A stretch of DNA of 64,000 bases, from NCBI GenBank assembly GCA_963678675.1, contig OY783200.1:12066786-12130785 (forward strand). The letters are read 5' to 3'. The translations under genes were made by a program, and so were the position numbers. The stretch is from Xiphydria camelus (taxonomy: Eukaryota; Arthropoda; Insecta; Hymenoptera; Xiphydriidae). Shown piece after piece: positions 11,000-22,053 of this stretch. The first letter of the stretch is position 1. The number at the start of each line of letters is the position of its first letter. The notes below the pieces were generated by a model that ran no database searches, was not told where the DNA came from, and saw only the letters and a list, made by a program, of their open reading frames with translations.

Positions 11000-11015
11000 A
11001 CGATGAAAAGATATA

Positions 11016-11227
11016 CACTCGGCGTCTCGGATTCTGTCGCTGGTAACTTTTTTTAAATGTTATTTTTAAACGTACTAACCAATGATTAATCAATTCTCAT
11101 GCTTTTATTAACGAGAGTAGACACTACCGTAGCTAATGAGGGCATGAGAATTAATTGTTCATTGGTTAGTACGTTTAAAAATAACATTTAAAAAAGTCAC
11201 CAGCGACATAATCCAAGACGCCGGGTG
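11016..11227. mobile_element. Palindromic MITE, family B copy 1 (212 bp)
   Basis: CACTCGGCGTC at the left and GACGCCGGGTG at the right, TA on both sides. The inner arms contain GTACTAACCAATGATTAATC and its inverted copy. Same family as 12314-12526. Confidence 0.82.
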
Positions 11228-11995
11228 TACGTCAGACCTAACCTTTTAGAACCGTCATTTTTTACGTCATCACAACGTACGGTAGAACGTCATTATGACG
11301 TGATTTGTCTGACGTCGTGTGGATGTGCAATTAAGCCGTCTTTGCGATGTTAAAATGACGTCATATTTTTCGTCATCTGACGTCAGAACTGACCTTCAAA
11401 AAACGTCATTTCGACGTTAGTGTGCTACCTGGGATATAACGGTGGAGGCGGCTCCGAAATCTCAAGAAAGAGCTATTCAAACAGACCCGATTTTAGGTGA
11501 AGAGCAATTAACAACTGGTACTAGCTTATTAACACTATATTGTTGGCAAGATAGCGTATTAAAAGAAGTTTCAACTCAAATGTGCATCGTACTGGGGTCG
11601 AAATGCAAAGAAAGAGTGCAAATTTCGCATTCAAAAGAACAGAAGACTGTTAGAGTGGCTCCAGACTGTCCACCAAGGATTGGACTTCTCGGTTTTGAGG
11701 ACGTTCAAAATGATACGACTATGAAGCAGCTCGGAGGAGTTACACTAGCTTTCTTTTACATTCTGCTACCATTTATCCAACCAAAGGAAACATGACAACC
11801 TGCCTATTACAGAACTCTAGATGCGCCAAACAGATTGTTACTGTCTCTCATGAAAATGAAACTTGGATTGAGCTTCGGAACAATCGGATGCTTTTTCAAG
11901 GTGTGACAGCTAGTTACAAATTGAGTACCTTTTGAGATACTTTTCGTTACTGTTGCTTAAAATAATGTACAAATAAACCCATCTGACAACATATA

Positions 11996-12311
11996 CCGTA
12001 TGTCCGCGATCATTTGAACCATAGGAAAATTGCGAGTTTTGCATGAGCACCCCTTTGGGTCTCCTTGTCCAATAGAATCACCGGATAAGCGTGAATGCGC
12101 ATGCGTAGTCATCCGCGAGTGTGGCGTCGTCAGCAAGTTCAGATCGATTATTTCGATAACCGATCTGAACTTGCTGACGACGCCACACTCGCGGATGACT
12201 ACGCATGCGCATTCACGCTTCTCCGGTGATTCTATTGGACAAGGAGACCCAAAGGGGTGCTCATGCAAAACTCGCAATTTTCCTATGGTTCAAATGATCG
12301 CGGACATACGG
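11996..12311. mobile_element. Palindromic MITE, family A copy 3 (316 bp)
   Basis: CCGTATGTCC and GGACATACGG ends, TA duplications at 11994-11995 and 12312-12313. Arms nearly identical to copies 1 and 2, with GGACAAGG where the others have GGACGAGG. Confidence 0.9.
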
Positions 12312-12313
12312 TA

Positions 12314-12526
12314 CACCCGTGCTCACGGAATCTGTCGCTGGTGACTTTTTTTAAACCTTATTTTTAAACGTACTAACCAGTGAACAATTAATTCTCATGC
12401 CCTCATTAGCTACGGTGACGTCTACTCTCGTTAATGAAAGCACGAGGATTGATTAATCATTGGTTAGTACGTTTAAAAATAACATTTAAAAAAAGTCACC
12501 AGCGACAGATTCCGTGAGCCCGGGTG
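12314..12526. mobile_element. Palindromic MITE, family B copy 2 (213 bp)
   Basis: CACCCGTGCTC and GAGCCCGGGTG ends with TA on both sides. It abuts family A copy 3 and shares its TA (12312-12313), showing insertion of one family directly at the duplicated TA of another. Confidence 0.85.
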
Positions 12527-12617
12527 TACATACAAGCCGTCTCCACTCCGCCCAATAATGCAAACAACTGCCACGAGATAGCGTGCCGATCGCTGACAGG
12601 CGATGCTTGCCTAGCCT

Positions 12618-12700
12618 ATTCTATTGGACGAGGAGATCTACAGGGGTGCTCATGCAAAACTAGCAATTTTGGTATGGGTGTTTTGATCACGGACATATGG
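12618..12700. mobile_element. Family A MITE copy 4, right fragment
   Basis: Continues the family A arm from ATTCTATTGGACGAGGAG to GGACATATGG followed by TA. Complements 9487-9573; more diverged than copies 1-3. Confidence 0.78.
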
Positions 12701-12702
12701 TA

Positions 12703-13590
12703 CACCTATAACCCGCTAGAGTCGCTGTAATCGCATTAAATGGTACGGTGCGCGAGACTATTTCTTCCAGTAACAGTTCCCTGGACAGTTCTCGTTGAAT
12801 AAAGCGGTGGTGCGTGTTTTCCCGCGTGTAAATCGTGGCGCGTTCTTTCTTTCTTTATGTTGTTGTTTGACATATTATCCAACGGGGACGAATCTAAAAA
12901 ATAGTTAAGAAAATTCAACGAATTTGGATATATGTACATAAACTCCTCCGATAGTTCTTGGTGATTGTGTAAACTCATCATTGACCGTAAGAACGCGGAG
13001 GACTCACCGGCTTCCCTTCATCTTTATTCGCGCTATTCCGTGTCACCTGAACGAAACGCGACGCATCTACGTATGTATTCCTCTAAAAATCTAGTCTAAT
13101 CAGACTTGCCTAGGCCCGAACAGCATAAAGTTATCCATCACGTTTGAGACACTCGTGACGAAGAACTGCGACGGGATACAATTTGGTTATGCTTGAATCG
13201 GATGAAGTAATGATAACTTCGGAGTAATATATTAGTGATAAATCTGAAATAATATGCGGTACAAATAAATAAGTAAATAAATATATATATATATATATTT
13301 CTAAATTACTCAGGCATGATAAAATATGTGAGAACGGATTATTGTTTCTGCTGTTTTAACTACACTGGTTTTCGTTTTACAATATGTTGGTGTAAAAGTC
13401 CCATTTGCTTATAATATTACTTACTTCTTATCTGTCTCACACCACTTCTTGTTTTGTCTTTGCTTCACTACCTCTCTTTACAAACCTGTTGCTGAAGTCT
13501 TATCCAATGTGATTGAAAAACTGGTATTGTAATATATTTAATATTATGTAAGAGATGGAAATTATAGATAACAAAATTTCACCAAAGTTA
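12703..13590. other. Non-coding stretch with AT microsatellite
   Basis: No protein recognised. A minus frame at 12736-12981 starts MMSLHNHQEL but has no known domain. A TA dinucleotide run lies at about 13280-13298. Confidence 0.4.
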
Positions 13591-13599
13591 AGCTATATG

Positions 13600-14690
13600 A
13601 AAAATTGTTGGGGATAAATCAAAATCTGATCAACTTATATAACTCATGGTCTCATCCCAAAAAAACATATAAGCCATGTTTTTCCCCTGGTCATATATAG
13701 CCAAATTATAGCACGAGAGCTGCCTCTGATAAAAGGCGTTACTATGCCTAAGATTCGGGCGAAATAGAACCTGTTGTAGGTCTACACACAAAACAACGTT
13801 TTGGGAGCTTATAACTTGGCATTTTCCTTATCTGCAGCTAATGCCTTGTAAGCAGAGTCAGCCTGCATGTGATGAAGTTTGCTTTCATTTTGAATTATTA
13901 TTCTTCTATCTTCAGTGGTGAATGTGCAGCTGGTCACAATAAGTACATGTATCTGATCTAGGCAGACCAAACCTTAGATTAAACTCACTTTGGAAATATC
14001 GCGATACATGTGAAGTTTTGCAGTACTCTCAGGGTGTTAAATGCAGAAAAGCTCCTACATTTTCCTGATACGAAGTTCAGGATTTAAACATTCCTTTTTG
14101 CTCATATTCCTCGAATAGTGATTTTTTTGACGAGGAAAAGAAGAAATATGGTGTTTGATCTGCTCTGTTGTTTCGTCGGGGATCCTAGCATGATTTCCAT
14201 GCGAGCCTCTGCCATCGGTCAACGGCATGCTGAACAAGAATTTGTAGACGGCGACGTGTAATCTCCATCATGTTGCAAATTGTTTTCTGATATATGCGTA
14301 AGTTAGCATCTTTCTTTGGAAGATAATATTCTACTGATCAATGTCTAGTAGAGATGTTTTCATTCACTCTACGGCGATTTATATCTACTATCTTGATGCA
14401 GGAAGCTAAAAACGCTGTTTGTTGATTATAGTTCATACCATAGAAGTCCTTAAATAACTTAACCATTTCTTCATTGGTAACCAGTCCAAACTTGTATTGG
14501 AACTTGCATATTTTACCCTGCAAACCAACAAAGTGAATTAGTACCTATGTTTTATGATTAAAATTATCATCAAGCAGACCCCTTAAAACTTAGGCGTATA
14601 TTTGTGAAGTGAGTTGGCCGACAGCTAGGGAAATTAATGCACATCGGCAACTTTGTCCTGGACTTACCTTTTTAGGTGGCAGTTTTCCAG
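13600..14690 (-). pseudogene. Transposon-associated gene, fragmented
   Basis: Reads on the minus strand as pieces of a protein family common in arthropod transposons whose name I do not know. Recognisable pieces from N to C: ICKFQYKFG (14338-14523), then DGRGSHGNHARIP, ISSFPRQKNHYSRN and KKECLNPEL (14055-14290), then EFNLRFGLP-type and NAKL segments down to about 13650. The family pattern is RG.H.N, SFP..SHY.R and later a Cys-Xaa-Xaa-Cys pair and a YN motif. Several stops and frame changes interrupt it. A lysine-rich first exon (VTEWKDKYRKRSK) sits at 20655-20740, separated by the MITE at 14722 and the transposon at 15105. Confidence 0.65.
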
Positions 14691-14721
14691 ACACAGGCCG
14701 CCTTCTCTTAGATATACAGTA

Positions 14722-15101
14722 TGTCCCATTGGTAACGCAAGTATTTGAATTTCCCTGACATTTGACTTTGGTAGTGCTTGGAACGGTGCTGTAGATAGAG
14801 TTAGCTTCAGAAGAGTGCGCTGCGTTCTTACGAGCCGTGTTTCGAGAGCAAAAAGTGTAAAACGTCTGATTTCCCGGGAATTGTCAATTCGGGAGATCGA
14901 AGCGTTTAACCTCTAAATTAACTGAATTTGTAAAAATAATGGTAAATAATGTGTAGAAGTGATGAGAAATAATCATACAGGTTTCGAAACACGGCTCGTA
15001 AGAACGCAGCGCACTCTTTTGAAGCCAACTACAGCACCGTTCCAAGCACTACCAAAGTCAAATGTCAGGGAAATTCAAATACTTGCGTTACCAATGGGAC
15101 A
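14722..15101. mobile_element. Foldback MITE (380 bp, TA duplication)
   Basis: TGTCCCATTGGTAACGCAAG at the left and its inverted copy at the right, TA at 14720-14721 and 15102-15103. Arms of about 150 bp include GGTAGTGCTTGGAACGGTGC. The centre is AT-rich spacer. It splits the first exon of the gene at 13600-14690 and 20655. Confidence 0.82.
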
Positions 15102-16615
15102 TACCCCAGTAAACACGGCATTGTTACAGCAATGTAACCGCAATGTAACCCAATGTAACAAGTAACATCACCGGTAACTTACATGTAACTTACATGTAAT
15201 TTGTTATTTCCCACTCAGTAATGTTACCATGTTATGTAACATGTGTTGCATAACTGTTACAATTCAGTTATGTTGCCCGTACGTTATGTAACGTAACTGA
15301 AATGTAACAATAACATAAATATGTTACATCACGTGTATTACATAACCGTTACATTATCGTAATGTTCCTTGAATGTTGCACAACACCCTCAGGAAGGTAT
15401 CGTATTGGTAACCGTGGTGTAACTCTTATATACCGGTCTTGTAACGAGTATATATCCTTGTAATACAACAATGAAGTGAATAGTTATGCTGCTGTAACAT
15501 TACGTTGACGTAATGATTACATAACAACTAATGTAACTGTTATTATTTGGGGTTACATAACGGCTGACGTAAGTGTAATGTTACAGTAACTTTGACGATT
15601 ATATCACACTTAATATTACTGTAATATTCCTGTGATATGAACAATAATTGTTCATATCAATTATTGACAAACCTGTAATGTAACTTTTATGCAGAAAGTA
15701 TTATATTTATGCGCATGTTTCAATGTTACATGCACGTATATAAATTGTTCTTTCATAGGTGATATACGTGTATGTTCCATTAACCTGTACATAAATATAA
15801 AACTTCTTGCATGAAAGTTACGTTACAGATTCGTCAATATCAAGATAATATATAACTATTATCTTCATATTTTGAATACAACTGGGTGCCTATTTCAGGT
15901 TGTAAAAGGTATAGATTAATATAAATTTAAATTGAAGCCATAATAAATTAAAGTTCTTTATTCAATCGTAACAAATTATTGCAATAGTATTTAATACATT
16001 ATTCCTAATATGATATTTTAATAGGAACATCTTTGTGTTTTTTGCAAACTTTGCTGGTCGACTAGATACAATATATATGCACATTAACGTATTAACTAAT
16101 CGACTAGATAACAGAGGTGACCAAACGTATTAAGAGTACTTTATATACTAGATGATAATAGAAAAATACTAACTGTGTATGAGGTACTGTAGCTCAATAC
16201 ATATTGCACCATGTGATACATGAAATAGTCTATACTTGTGCCCGTAGCTTTGCCGATATCGAAGTGACACTTAACTGCTTTAAAGACGCGTAGGTTAGCT
16301 TAAAGAATAAATAAGCTTTTAAACGGGAGAGTACTTTCAGTCCGTAAAAAAAATAGTTTTTTTTGTTAATACGCAATGTCCGTTCTCGATGAAATTTGAT
16401 TAAAAATGTAAAAAAAATACATAAATTCGTCTAGAACGGACGTTTTGTGTATTGAACAATTTCAATAATTTAAATAAAAGTCGTCCAAAAAAGTGATATG
16501 AAGAAGTTACAGCGACGAGAGCAAGATTTGTTCTAAATTGTAAAAAATATTCTGAGGAATGGTGATTACTGTCGCGAACTGACATTTTCCGTGTTGCGCA
16601 GCTGCAGGGAGTGGT

Positions 16616-17338
16616 TCATGCGGCTTTGAAATCCTGGCTACGAGCTGCCGTACGCTTTTTCCCTGCTTCTCGGGTGGCCCGCTGTTTAGCAAATCGGAAC
16701 CAATCCGAGACGGTTTCTTCGAAGTAAATTTCCTTTAATGCCGGATGTTGCTCCAAAATCGCTTCTGCATACAAATAATAATATTAAAATTTAGATTTTA
16801 AAATTCTAGTTATCTTTTTCGCAATCGTTCGTGCCTATCTGTAAGTAATTACTCACCTTTGATACATTTCGTGAGCTGAAGTTCTTCGATGCAAAAGTTT
16901 TCTTTCCGGCCTTTCCAGGAGCACAGTTGTGCGCACTGATTTGTAAATATCTTTTGTAGTATCCTCATCGTGTCCTCGCGTGCGGTACGGCCTCCGACCT
17001 TTCGTACAAATTGAGCCTGCGAAGGATAATTTATAGAACAATTTAGTTTAAAAAAATTTTTAAGCAGTCTAAAAAAAAGAGAAGAAATGTGGAGGCAGAG
17101 ATTCTAAATATAAAAAAGATTAATAACAGTACATATAAATGAGGTAATTGTAACTTACGAATATCGTTGCAAATTCCGGATTGCCTCGGATTTTCTCGTC
17201 AAATTGCTGGATTTCGGTGATCGATTTTAGCGGCAGATGAGATTTTATGATGTCCATCGAGTCTGAGGATCCAGGTAGCTGTCTGCGATCGAGTTTCTGA
17301 GAAATCTCTCGAACTTGCACTTGCAGCGATGCAAGCAT
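16616..17338 (-). CDS. DUF4806 domain protein (three exons seen)
   Basis: Exons 17159-17338, 16857-17016 and 16616-16764 with GT-AG junctions (GTAAGT..GCAG, GTGAGT..GCAG). The product reads PLKSITEIQQFDEKIRGNPE, then AQFVRKVGG, MRILQKIFTNQ, CSWKGRKENF and LTKCIK, the classic DUF4806 layout (helical, about 90 aa). A basic tail follows (RATREAGKKR), then TGA at 16616-16618. In related elements this protein accompanies the transposase; its role is unknown and DNA binding is plausible. An upstream exon may be missing, since the ATG at 17338 is not preceded by an obvious promoter. Confidence 0.75.
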
Positions 17339-17420
17339 CCTTATAATAATTCTCTGATTCTCTGCATCAGAACAGGGAATATAAAATCGAGATCTTTTTA
17401 TACATGGCCCTACTAAATGT

Positions 17421-18386
17421 CTACCAGACTATCCAAATCAATTCCACCTTGAAAGAAAAGTACGCGTTGTGACCTTTAGTGTAAGTAATAAAAGCCTTGG
17501 CGGGAGCATCACAAACAATAGCCTTAATACTTACTCGAAAGTAGGAATCTTCAATATCAAGGCCATTTTTTGTAGGTTCCAGCATTTCAGTAATAAATTC
17601 GTTGAGAAAAAGGTTAGCATCATCAGGTTTATTAGCACCATAATGTATGCCAACAGCAAAAGGCTCAGTGCAGAAGTTCGTTGAAATTGATGCCAGAATT
17701 GGCCAAAACTGCCCTCGTGAACTTTTAAATAGCGGCAAACCGTCACAATTTATATTTATTTCGACGAAATTCGAAATAATATTGAAATATTTCTTTATTG
17801 AACGTTTCAGTCCGGCTATCAATCCAAAATGCACGTACTCGCCACCGTTTAACAATACAATATCCATTGACGGATTTCGAGGTGTTTTCAAAAGCGTGCG
17901 AACATCCGCGGATACACTAGTGTTACCGTGTTTACGAAGAATTGTTAACAGACTGTTTACATGTGTGTGTAATACGTCATTTTGTATAGCCCAACAACGT
18001 AAATCGTAATTTAAACTCGCGTTGGTCTCACAAGCAACTTCATTATCTAATTCGATTAAACTTTCATTACTTGAATTGTCTGATAAATCTGAACAAATAT
18101 TCTCTGGTACATTTTGCTGAGAATCAATACGCATGGACTTATTAGGTTCAATTATCAACTGTTCATGAGTATCAACTTTATCATTCGTGGGAATAGCACC
18201 ACACGCAGTAAACGAGGTGGAAGGCTGCTCGTTATCGTTGATTATTGGTTTGGTATGGCAATCGGAACCTACAGACACCGTACGAGAAACTGATAGCTGA
18301 TTAGAAAATTTACTGTGCCGTACGATCTCTGCACGGATTAATTGATTTCTTCTCCGCTTTGATATAGAAGCAATATCTTTTGGCAT
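17421..18386 (-). pseudogene. Truncated transposase-like protein of the DUF4806 element
   Basis: 321-aa frame starting MPKDIASISKRRRNQ. After a polar N-terminus comes the conserved core of a family widespread in arthropod and cnidarian transposons: LRCWAIQNDVLHTHVNSLL, LRKHGNTSVSADVRTLLKT, GGEYVHFGL, INCDGLPLFKSSRGQFWP, IVCDAPAKAF and KGHNAYFS. Normally a Cys-rich block and several hundred residues follow; here the frame ends a few residues later (FKVELIWIVW). The Asp in NCDGLP and CDAPA are candidate catalytic residues (inference). The 3' half is deleted, so this copy is non-autonomous. Confidence 0.72.
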
Positions 18387-19249
18387 TTTGTGGAAAGTTA
18401 AATTTTAATTTTGAAAACATTGAAAATAATTACAGTAGATTTCCAGATTATCAGAGCGATTAGTTATTTCAAAATTATAAACGGATGGATATTTACTGCA
18501 GGAGAATAAAACAAAGAGGATTCAAAATGCTTTTCAACGCGCGTTCCAGTAAACTGCAAGGTTAACAGAAATTTATTTATTTATTTGTTAATTATTCATT
18601 AATTTATTTACTGCGATGATTTATTTATTACATATCTACCAGGGTTTGAAATTATTAGAAAGACTAACGAGTCAAAGTTTAAGCCAATACGAGTCGAGGA
18701 GCTCAGAAAATAAAAAAACTGTTAATATACCAAAACTAAAAATAAAACCGATTTTTCATCTAATTTAATGAGGAGACGTTTTTTTTTAATCAGTGAAATA
18801 GAAACAATTCCTTCGGTGGCTCTTATCATCAAAGATCATGAGAAAAGTGGAGACGTACCAACAGGGCAAAAGTCATTGGAATAAAAATTCTTACCTGAAT
18901 ACGTTGTCCAAATCAAGAGCACTTGGTCACCGTCCTCTTCGCAGCGTTATTCCAGCACACTTCCAAACTGAGAGATTTCCTCACTCGATTATTCGCGTAC
19001 ACTTTACGGCGTCTCTGTTAGGATCTTCGATTGGCAATGAATGAGGCCCGTGATGCTTCGTGGTGGATACAACGATACACTCGACTGAAATAATATACAT
19101 ATGTTTTGTTAAATTCTAATTAATATAACATGAATAATGAGGAACAGCAAACTATCGCTTAGCATCATTTCTTTTCTCGTGTCACATTATGCTAACTGTA
19201 ATCTACATTAGATAAAGCTAATAATTCATTATTAAATAGTATAATTACC

Positions 19250-19860
19250 TTTTGAAAGGAAGGAAAGGAAGAGCACTTTATTCGCACTGCTCGACTGCAC
19301 AGAGCAAAAGACTAGAACAGACTGACCAGGCGCGCGGCGTGCTCGACGCTCTCAAGCATGGTAATCACGCGTAGCTCTCGCGACCAATCGCGCAACGGCT
19401 GCGCGCGCATCAGGATAGCTGTCTCGGCGAATCACGCAACGGCTGCGCGCTCGCCGCGCGGGACTCTCCCGGCGGATCACGTGTCGGCCACGTGCTCGTC
19501 ACGTGAACCACTCCAACGGAAAACGGGAGAGCGGGGAGAGACGGGATCTATTCTCGGAACCAAAGTCTGCTTCCGAGAACGACGACGGTTAGGCTCAATA
19601 CAGACAGAGCAACATGACATCAACACGATACCCGAGCAACATATGTTGCTCGAATGTCGCCGCCATATATTGAAATGCAGATATTCAGACGACGCGATAC
19701 GACGTGGAAGGGATACGACATCTAGGATACATGTTTCCGAGCGACATTTTTATTCAGTCGCCAGGCAAGGAATAGCCGAGCGACAAAGAATAGCATCTAG
19801 ACAGGAAAGTCGGGCTTTCCCGATCGAGCCTCCCGTTGGGGTGTTACCAAGGAAGTAAGG
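19250..19860. other. GC-rich island inside the DUF4806 element
   Basis: Much richer in CG than its surroundings (for example CGCGCGGCGTGCTCG) with repeated CGCAACGGCTGCGCGC blocks near 19390 and 19437. A plus frame at 19358-19858 is long because of composition and shows no known domain. It could be an inserted LTR or the promoter region upstream of the genes at 17421-18386. Confidence 0.4.
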
Positions 19861-20738
19861 TGTTAACTGCCAATTGGAACTGTGATGTTCTCGGGCCGTT
19901 TTTTATATACCCGCAATTTCGTGCTTTTCCTCCCGAGTCACGCGCGTGATAGGGACTCGGTTCCTAATTGTCGCTTGCATCCTTATGCTTTTCTCTCCCG
20001 AGTCCCGCGCGTAGTACAAGCATGTTACAGTAACACACTTCTGTTACATAACTATGACGTTACCACGACATATAATAGTTACATAACGTGCATGTTAATG
20101 ATGTTACATCACCACTGTGATACGCATGTAACGTAAATATTACATACTCTTGAAACATTCTTGTAATGTGTAGTAAGTAACATCACTGTAACTTCAACGA
20201 ACTATCCCCGCAGTTACATTACTATTGTTACAAGCATCTAGCGTTACGGTTACGCACTTCTGTTACATAAATAGAACGTAACCACGCCATATAATAGTTA
20301 CATAACGTGTATGTTAGTGATGTTATATCACCACTGTGATACGCATGTAACGTAAATGTTACGTAGTCTTGCAACATTCTTGTAACATTTACAAGTTACG
20401 TTCGTGCCACATTACGTACCTATCACGAAAGTTATACTGTAATTGTTACGAGTATGTTACGTTGCCATTACACACTTTTTGTTATGCAACTGCGACGAAA
20501 ATCCTTCATATAACAATTACATTACCTGCATATAACAAATGAAATATTGCATGTTACTCTTATGTTACATACCTTCAACATATCACAAGCGTTACATTGT
20601 AACATTACATGTAACTTCCACGTTACATTGCTGTTCAATCACGTGTTTACTGGGACTGTATATGGATTTCCAGCATCTTTTGAACGTTTACGATACTTAT
20701 CTTTCCACTCAGTCACTTTAACTTTCCTCTTTCTACCA

Positions 20739-21693
20739 TTATTTAACGTTTTTGGTCACCAGGCGAAAGAACAACACCAACCGCGACAGACATTTTGTCG
20801 GTTGCAACGTAGAATTAGTTGACGGAATTCGTCCTTTTTTAATCTCATGAGTTTTCCCCATGGCATCAACTTTGATTAGAGATCCAGTATAACTTTTTTT
20901 TGGTGGATGAAAGGTTTGTAGTGTTTCAGTACACGATTTTTCAAGAATCATTTCACCAGCTTGTGCCATATTTTCTACAGTAAGCAATAATATAATTACA
21001 TGCTTGCAATGAGCTTCACACGAATTACCAGCCGTACAATCACAATTAGCTCCTTTGATTCTTCTGTCCATAGCTAATTCAACATATGTAATGTACCTCA
21101 CATTTTTCTTCATCTGAGCAGCGCAGTATCCTTTCACGAAATACGAAATACCTAAAAATTAACAATGTTAATTTTTTTAGTTAAGTATTACGATTTTTAT
21201 TTCAAATTACCTTCAATACTATAACAAGCATATAAAAAGTACCCTTTTTTATACATTTTTTCTCCTGGTCCCATAAATTTTGCAAATCTGTCATAAATTA
21301 AATATACGTAAGAAACTGATAATTATATTTTTTATATGAACTTACTTCTTCAAGTATTCAGTTATATGAGCTTTTTTGAACGGAAGTACGGGACTATCAC
21401 TGTTGATATCTCTAAAATTTGTATCAGGAGGTACTAATACATGCCAAGTGTTCTACGTTTCCTGTTATAACCAGATTTCCAAAATGGCCATTTCGATCAT
21501 AACTTTCTAATCTGTAAGATTATTATTTATTAACATTAGATGTAATTTGAAAAAGAAAATTGTCAAAAATACATTGAATTAAAACATTATCAAAATACCT
21601 TTCAATCAGATCTTGTTTTCTTCCACCAGTTTTGGCGTTAAGAACAACTAACAATTCTTTCAACTGTTTCACTTTCATATCACCGTAATTCAT
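20739..21693 (-). pseudogene. SAP-SWIM protein, front part of a YqaJ-type transposon gene
   Basis: Exons 21599-21693, 21346-21511, 21211-21287 and 20739-21151, GT-AG junctions throughout. Exon 1 (MNYGDMKVKQLKELLVVLNA, GGRKQDLIER) is a SAP DNA-binding motif. Exon 4 holds a SWIM zinc finger: NCDCTAGNSCEAHCKHV, pattern CXC..CXH. In ISL2EU-like elements such proteins continue into a YqaJ exonuclease domain; none is visible here because the frame ends at 20739, close to the insertion at 20654. Exon 2 has stops and shifts (after GNLVITGNVEHLA), so the gene is broken. It lies head to head with the Harbinger transposase fragment at 21885. Confidence 0.68.
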
Positions 21694-21884
21694 TTTTATA
21701 AATTTTTTTTACCAGTCAAATCAGATAATAAATAAAAATTTTATCATACAACAGTGCAGTATTAATATGCTATATATATTATAACCGTTAGAATTTGCCC
21801 GTGCACAAGGAAATATAGTGTACATCCCATCAATAGATATAGAAAAGCATACGGGGAATTTCATCACCTATACAAATAGTTGCG
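21694..21884. promoter_or_regulatory. Putative bidirectional promoter of an ISL2EU/Harbinger-type element
   Basis: About 190 bases between the minus-strand SAP-SWIM start and the plus-strand DDE_4 fragment. AT-rich, with TATATATATT near 21770. The promoter role is inferred from the divergent layout only. Confidence 0.35.
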
Positions 21885-22035
21885 AAAATCCCCAGAGAGG
21901 TTTTTCCAGTACCTTAGAATGAGCATAGACACATTTGACTTACTACTAAATAAAATTAGAACAAGTATTGTAAAAAAAACTACCAAATTTGGAAAACCAA
22001 TTTCTACTGAAGAAAGATTAGTGCTTACAATAAGG
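21885..22035 (+). pseudogene. PIF/Harbinger transposase, N-terminal fragment
   Basis: Plus-strand exon reading FFQYLRMSIDTFDLLLNKI, then KPISTEERLVLTIR, followed by a GTGAGA donor at 22035. This matches the start of Harbinger (DDE_4) transposases, where SFD.LL and PEERL..TLRFLATG are conserved. The rest is missing: a pogo element begins at 22054 and no later exon was found beyond 25096. Confidence 0.72.
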
Positions 22036-22053
22036 TGAGAAAAAAACTAGTTA

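Larger units (their letters stand above)
10254..11433. mobile_element. CCCAGGTAGC-ended non-autonomous element (1.18 kb, AT duplication)
   Basis: The TIR starts CCCAGGTAGCACACTGACGT and its inverted copy ends at 11433; AT flanks both sides (10252-10253, 11434-11435). Subterminal zones are rich in AACGTC/GACGT motifs on both sides. The middle is AT-rich with a TTTA microsatellite (about 10654-10692), a 5S rRNA-like patch and a nested palindromic MITE. It sits in exon 3 of the THAP gene, and removing it with one AT restores the frame. Confidence 0.8.
9660..11905 (+). pseudogene. THAP transposase N-terminal half, three exons, broken
   Basis: Exon 1 (9660-9838, ATG at 9660) and exon 2 (9949-10166) together give a THAP zinc finger: NCYIVGC, then VHFYRF, LWIKAVRR and the closing CSLHF. 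Introns obey GT-AG (GTGAGT..ACAG and GTAAGT..ACAG). Exon 3 starts at 10243, is split by the insertion at 10254-11433 and resumes in frame at 11436 (EQDITVEAAPKSQE). It encodes a leucine-rich region and a helix-turn-helix piece (LLLSLMKMKLGLSFG) like that preceding DDE_4 nuclease domains. In-frame stops occur at 9965-9967 (TAG, probably a former Trp), 10139-10141 and 11793-11795. No DDE core is present. Confidence 0.8.
9574..12617 (+). mobile_element. THAP-domain DNA transposon (ISL2EU/Harbinger-like), nested
   Basis: The ends AGGCTAGGCAAGCATC and GATGCTTGCCTAGCCT are inverted and flanked by AT (9572-9573, 12618-12619). The insertion splits a family A MITE: the halves outside join cleanly at the MITE's own AT. 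The 2-bp AT duplication together with a THAP plus DDE_4-type N-terminus points to the ISL2EU group (inference). The element has itself received a CCCAGG-ended element and two TA-type palindromic MITEs. The catalytic part of the transposase is missing, so it is dead. Confidence 0.78.
15105..20654 (-). mobile_element. DUF4806-type DNA transposon (5.5 kb)
   Basis: The TIR begins CCCAGTAAACACG and the inverted copy ends at 20654. AC lies outside each end (15103-15104, 20655-20656), a possible 2-bp duplication. Both flanks (about 15112-15700 and 20013-20640) are dense arrays of GTAAC/GTTAC motifs, probably binding sites for its proteins. It encodes a truncated transposase-like protein and a DUF4806 protein on the minus strand. 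It inserted next to the MITE at 14722, in a pre-existing transposon gene. Confidence 0.82.

Noticed and set aside
19358..19858. 166-aa Arg-rich plus-strand frame
   Set aside because: Long only because the stretch is GC-rich; composition is unlike a folded protein and no domain is recognisable.
15112..20640. CRISPR-like array in the GTAAC-rich stretches
   Set aside because: Repeats are short, variable and in both orientations with no unique spacers of constant size; they are subterminal transposon motifs in eukaryotic DNA.
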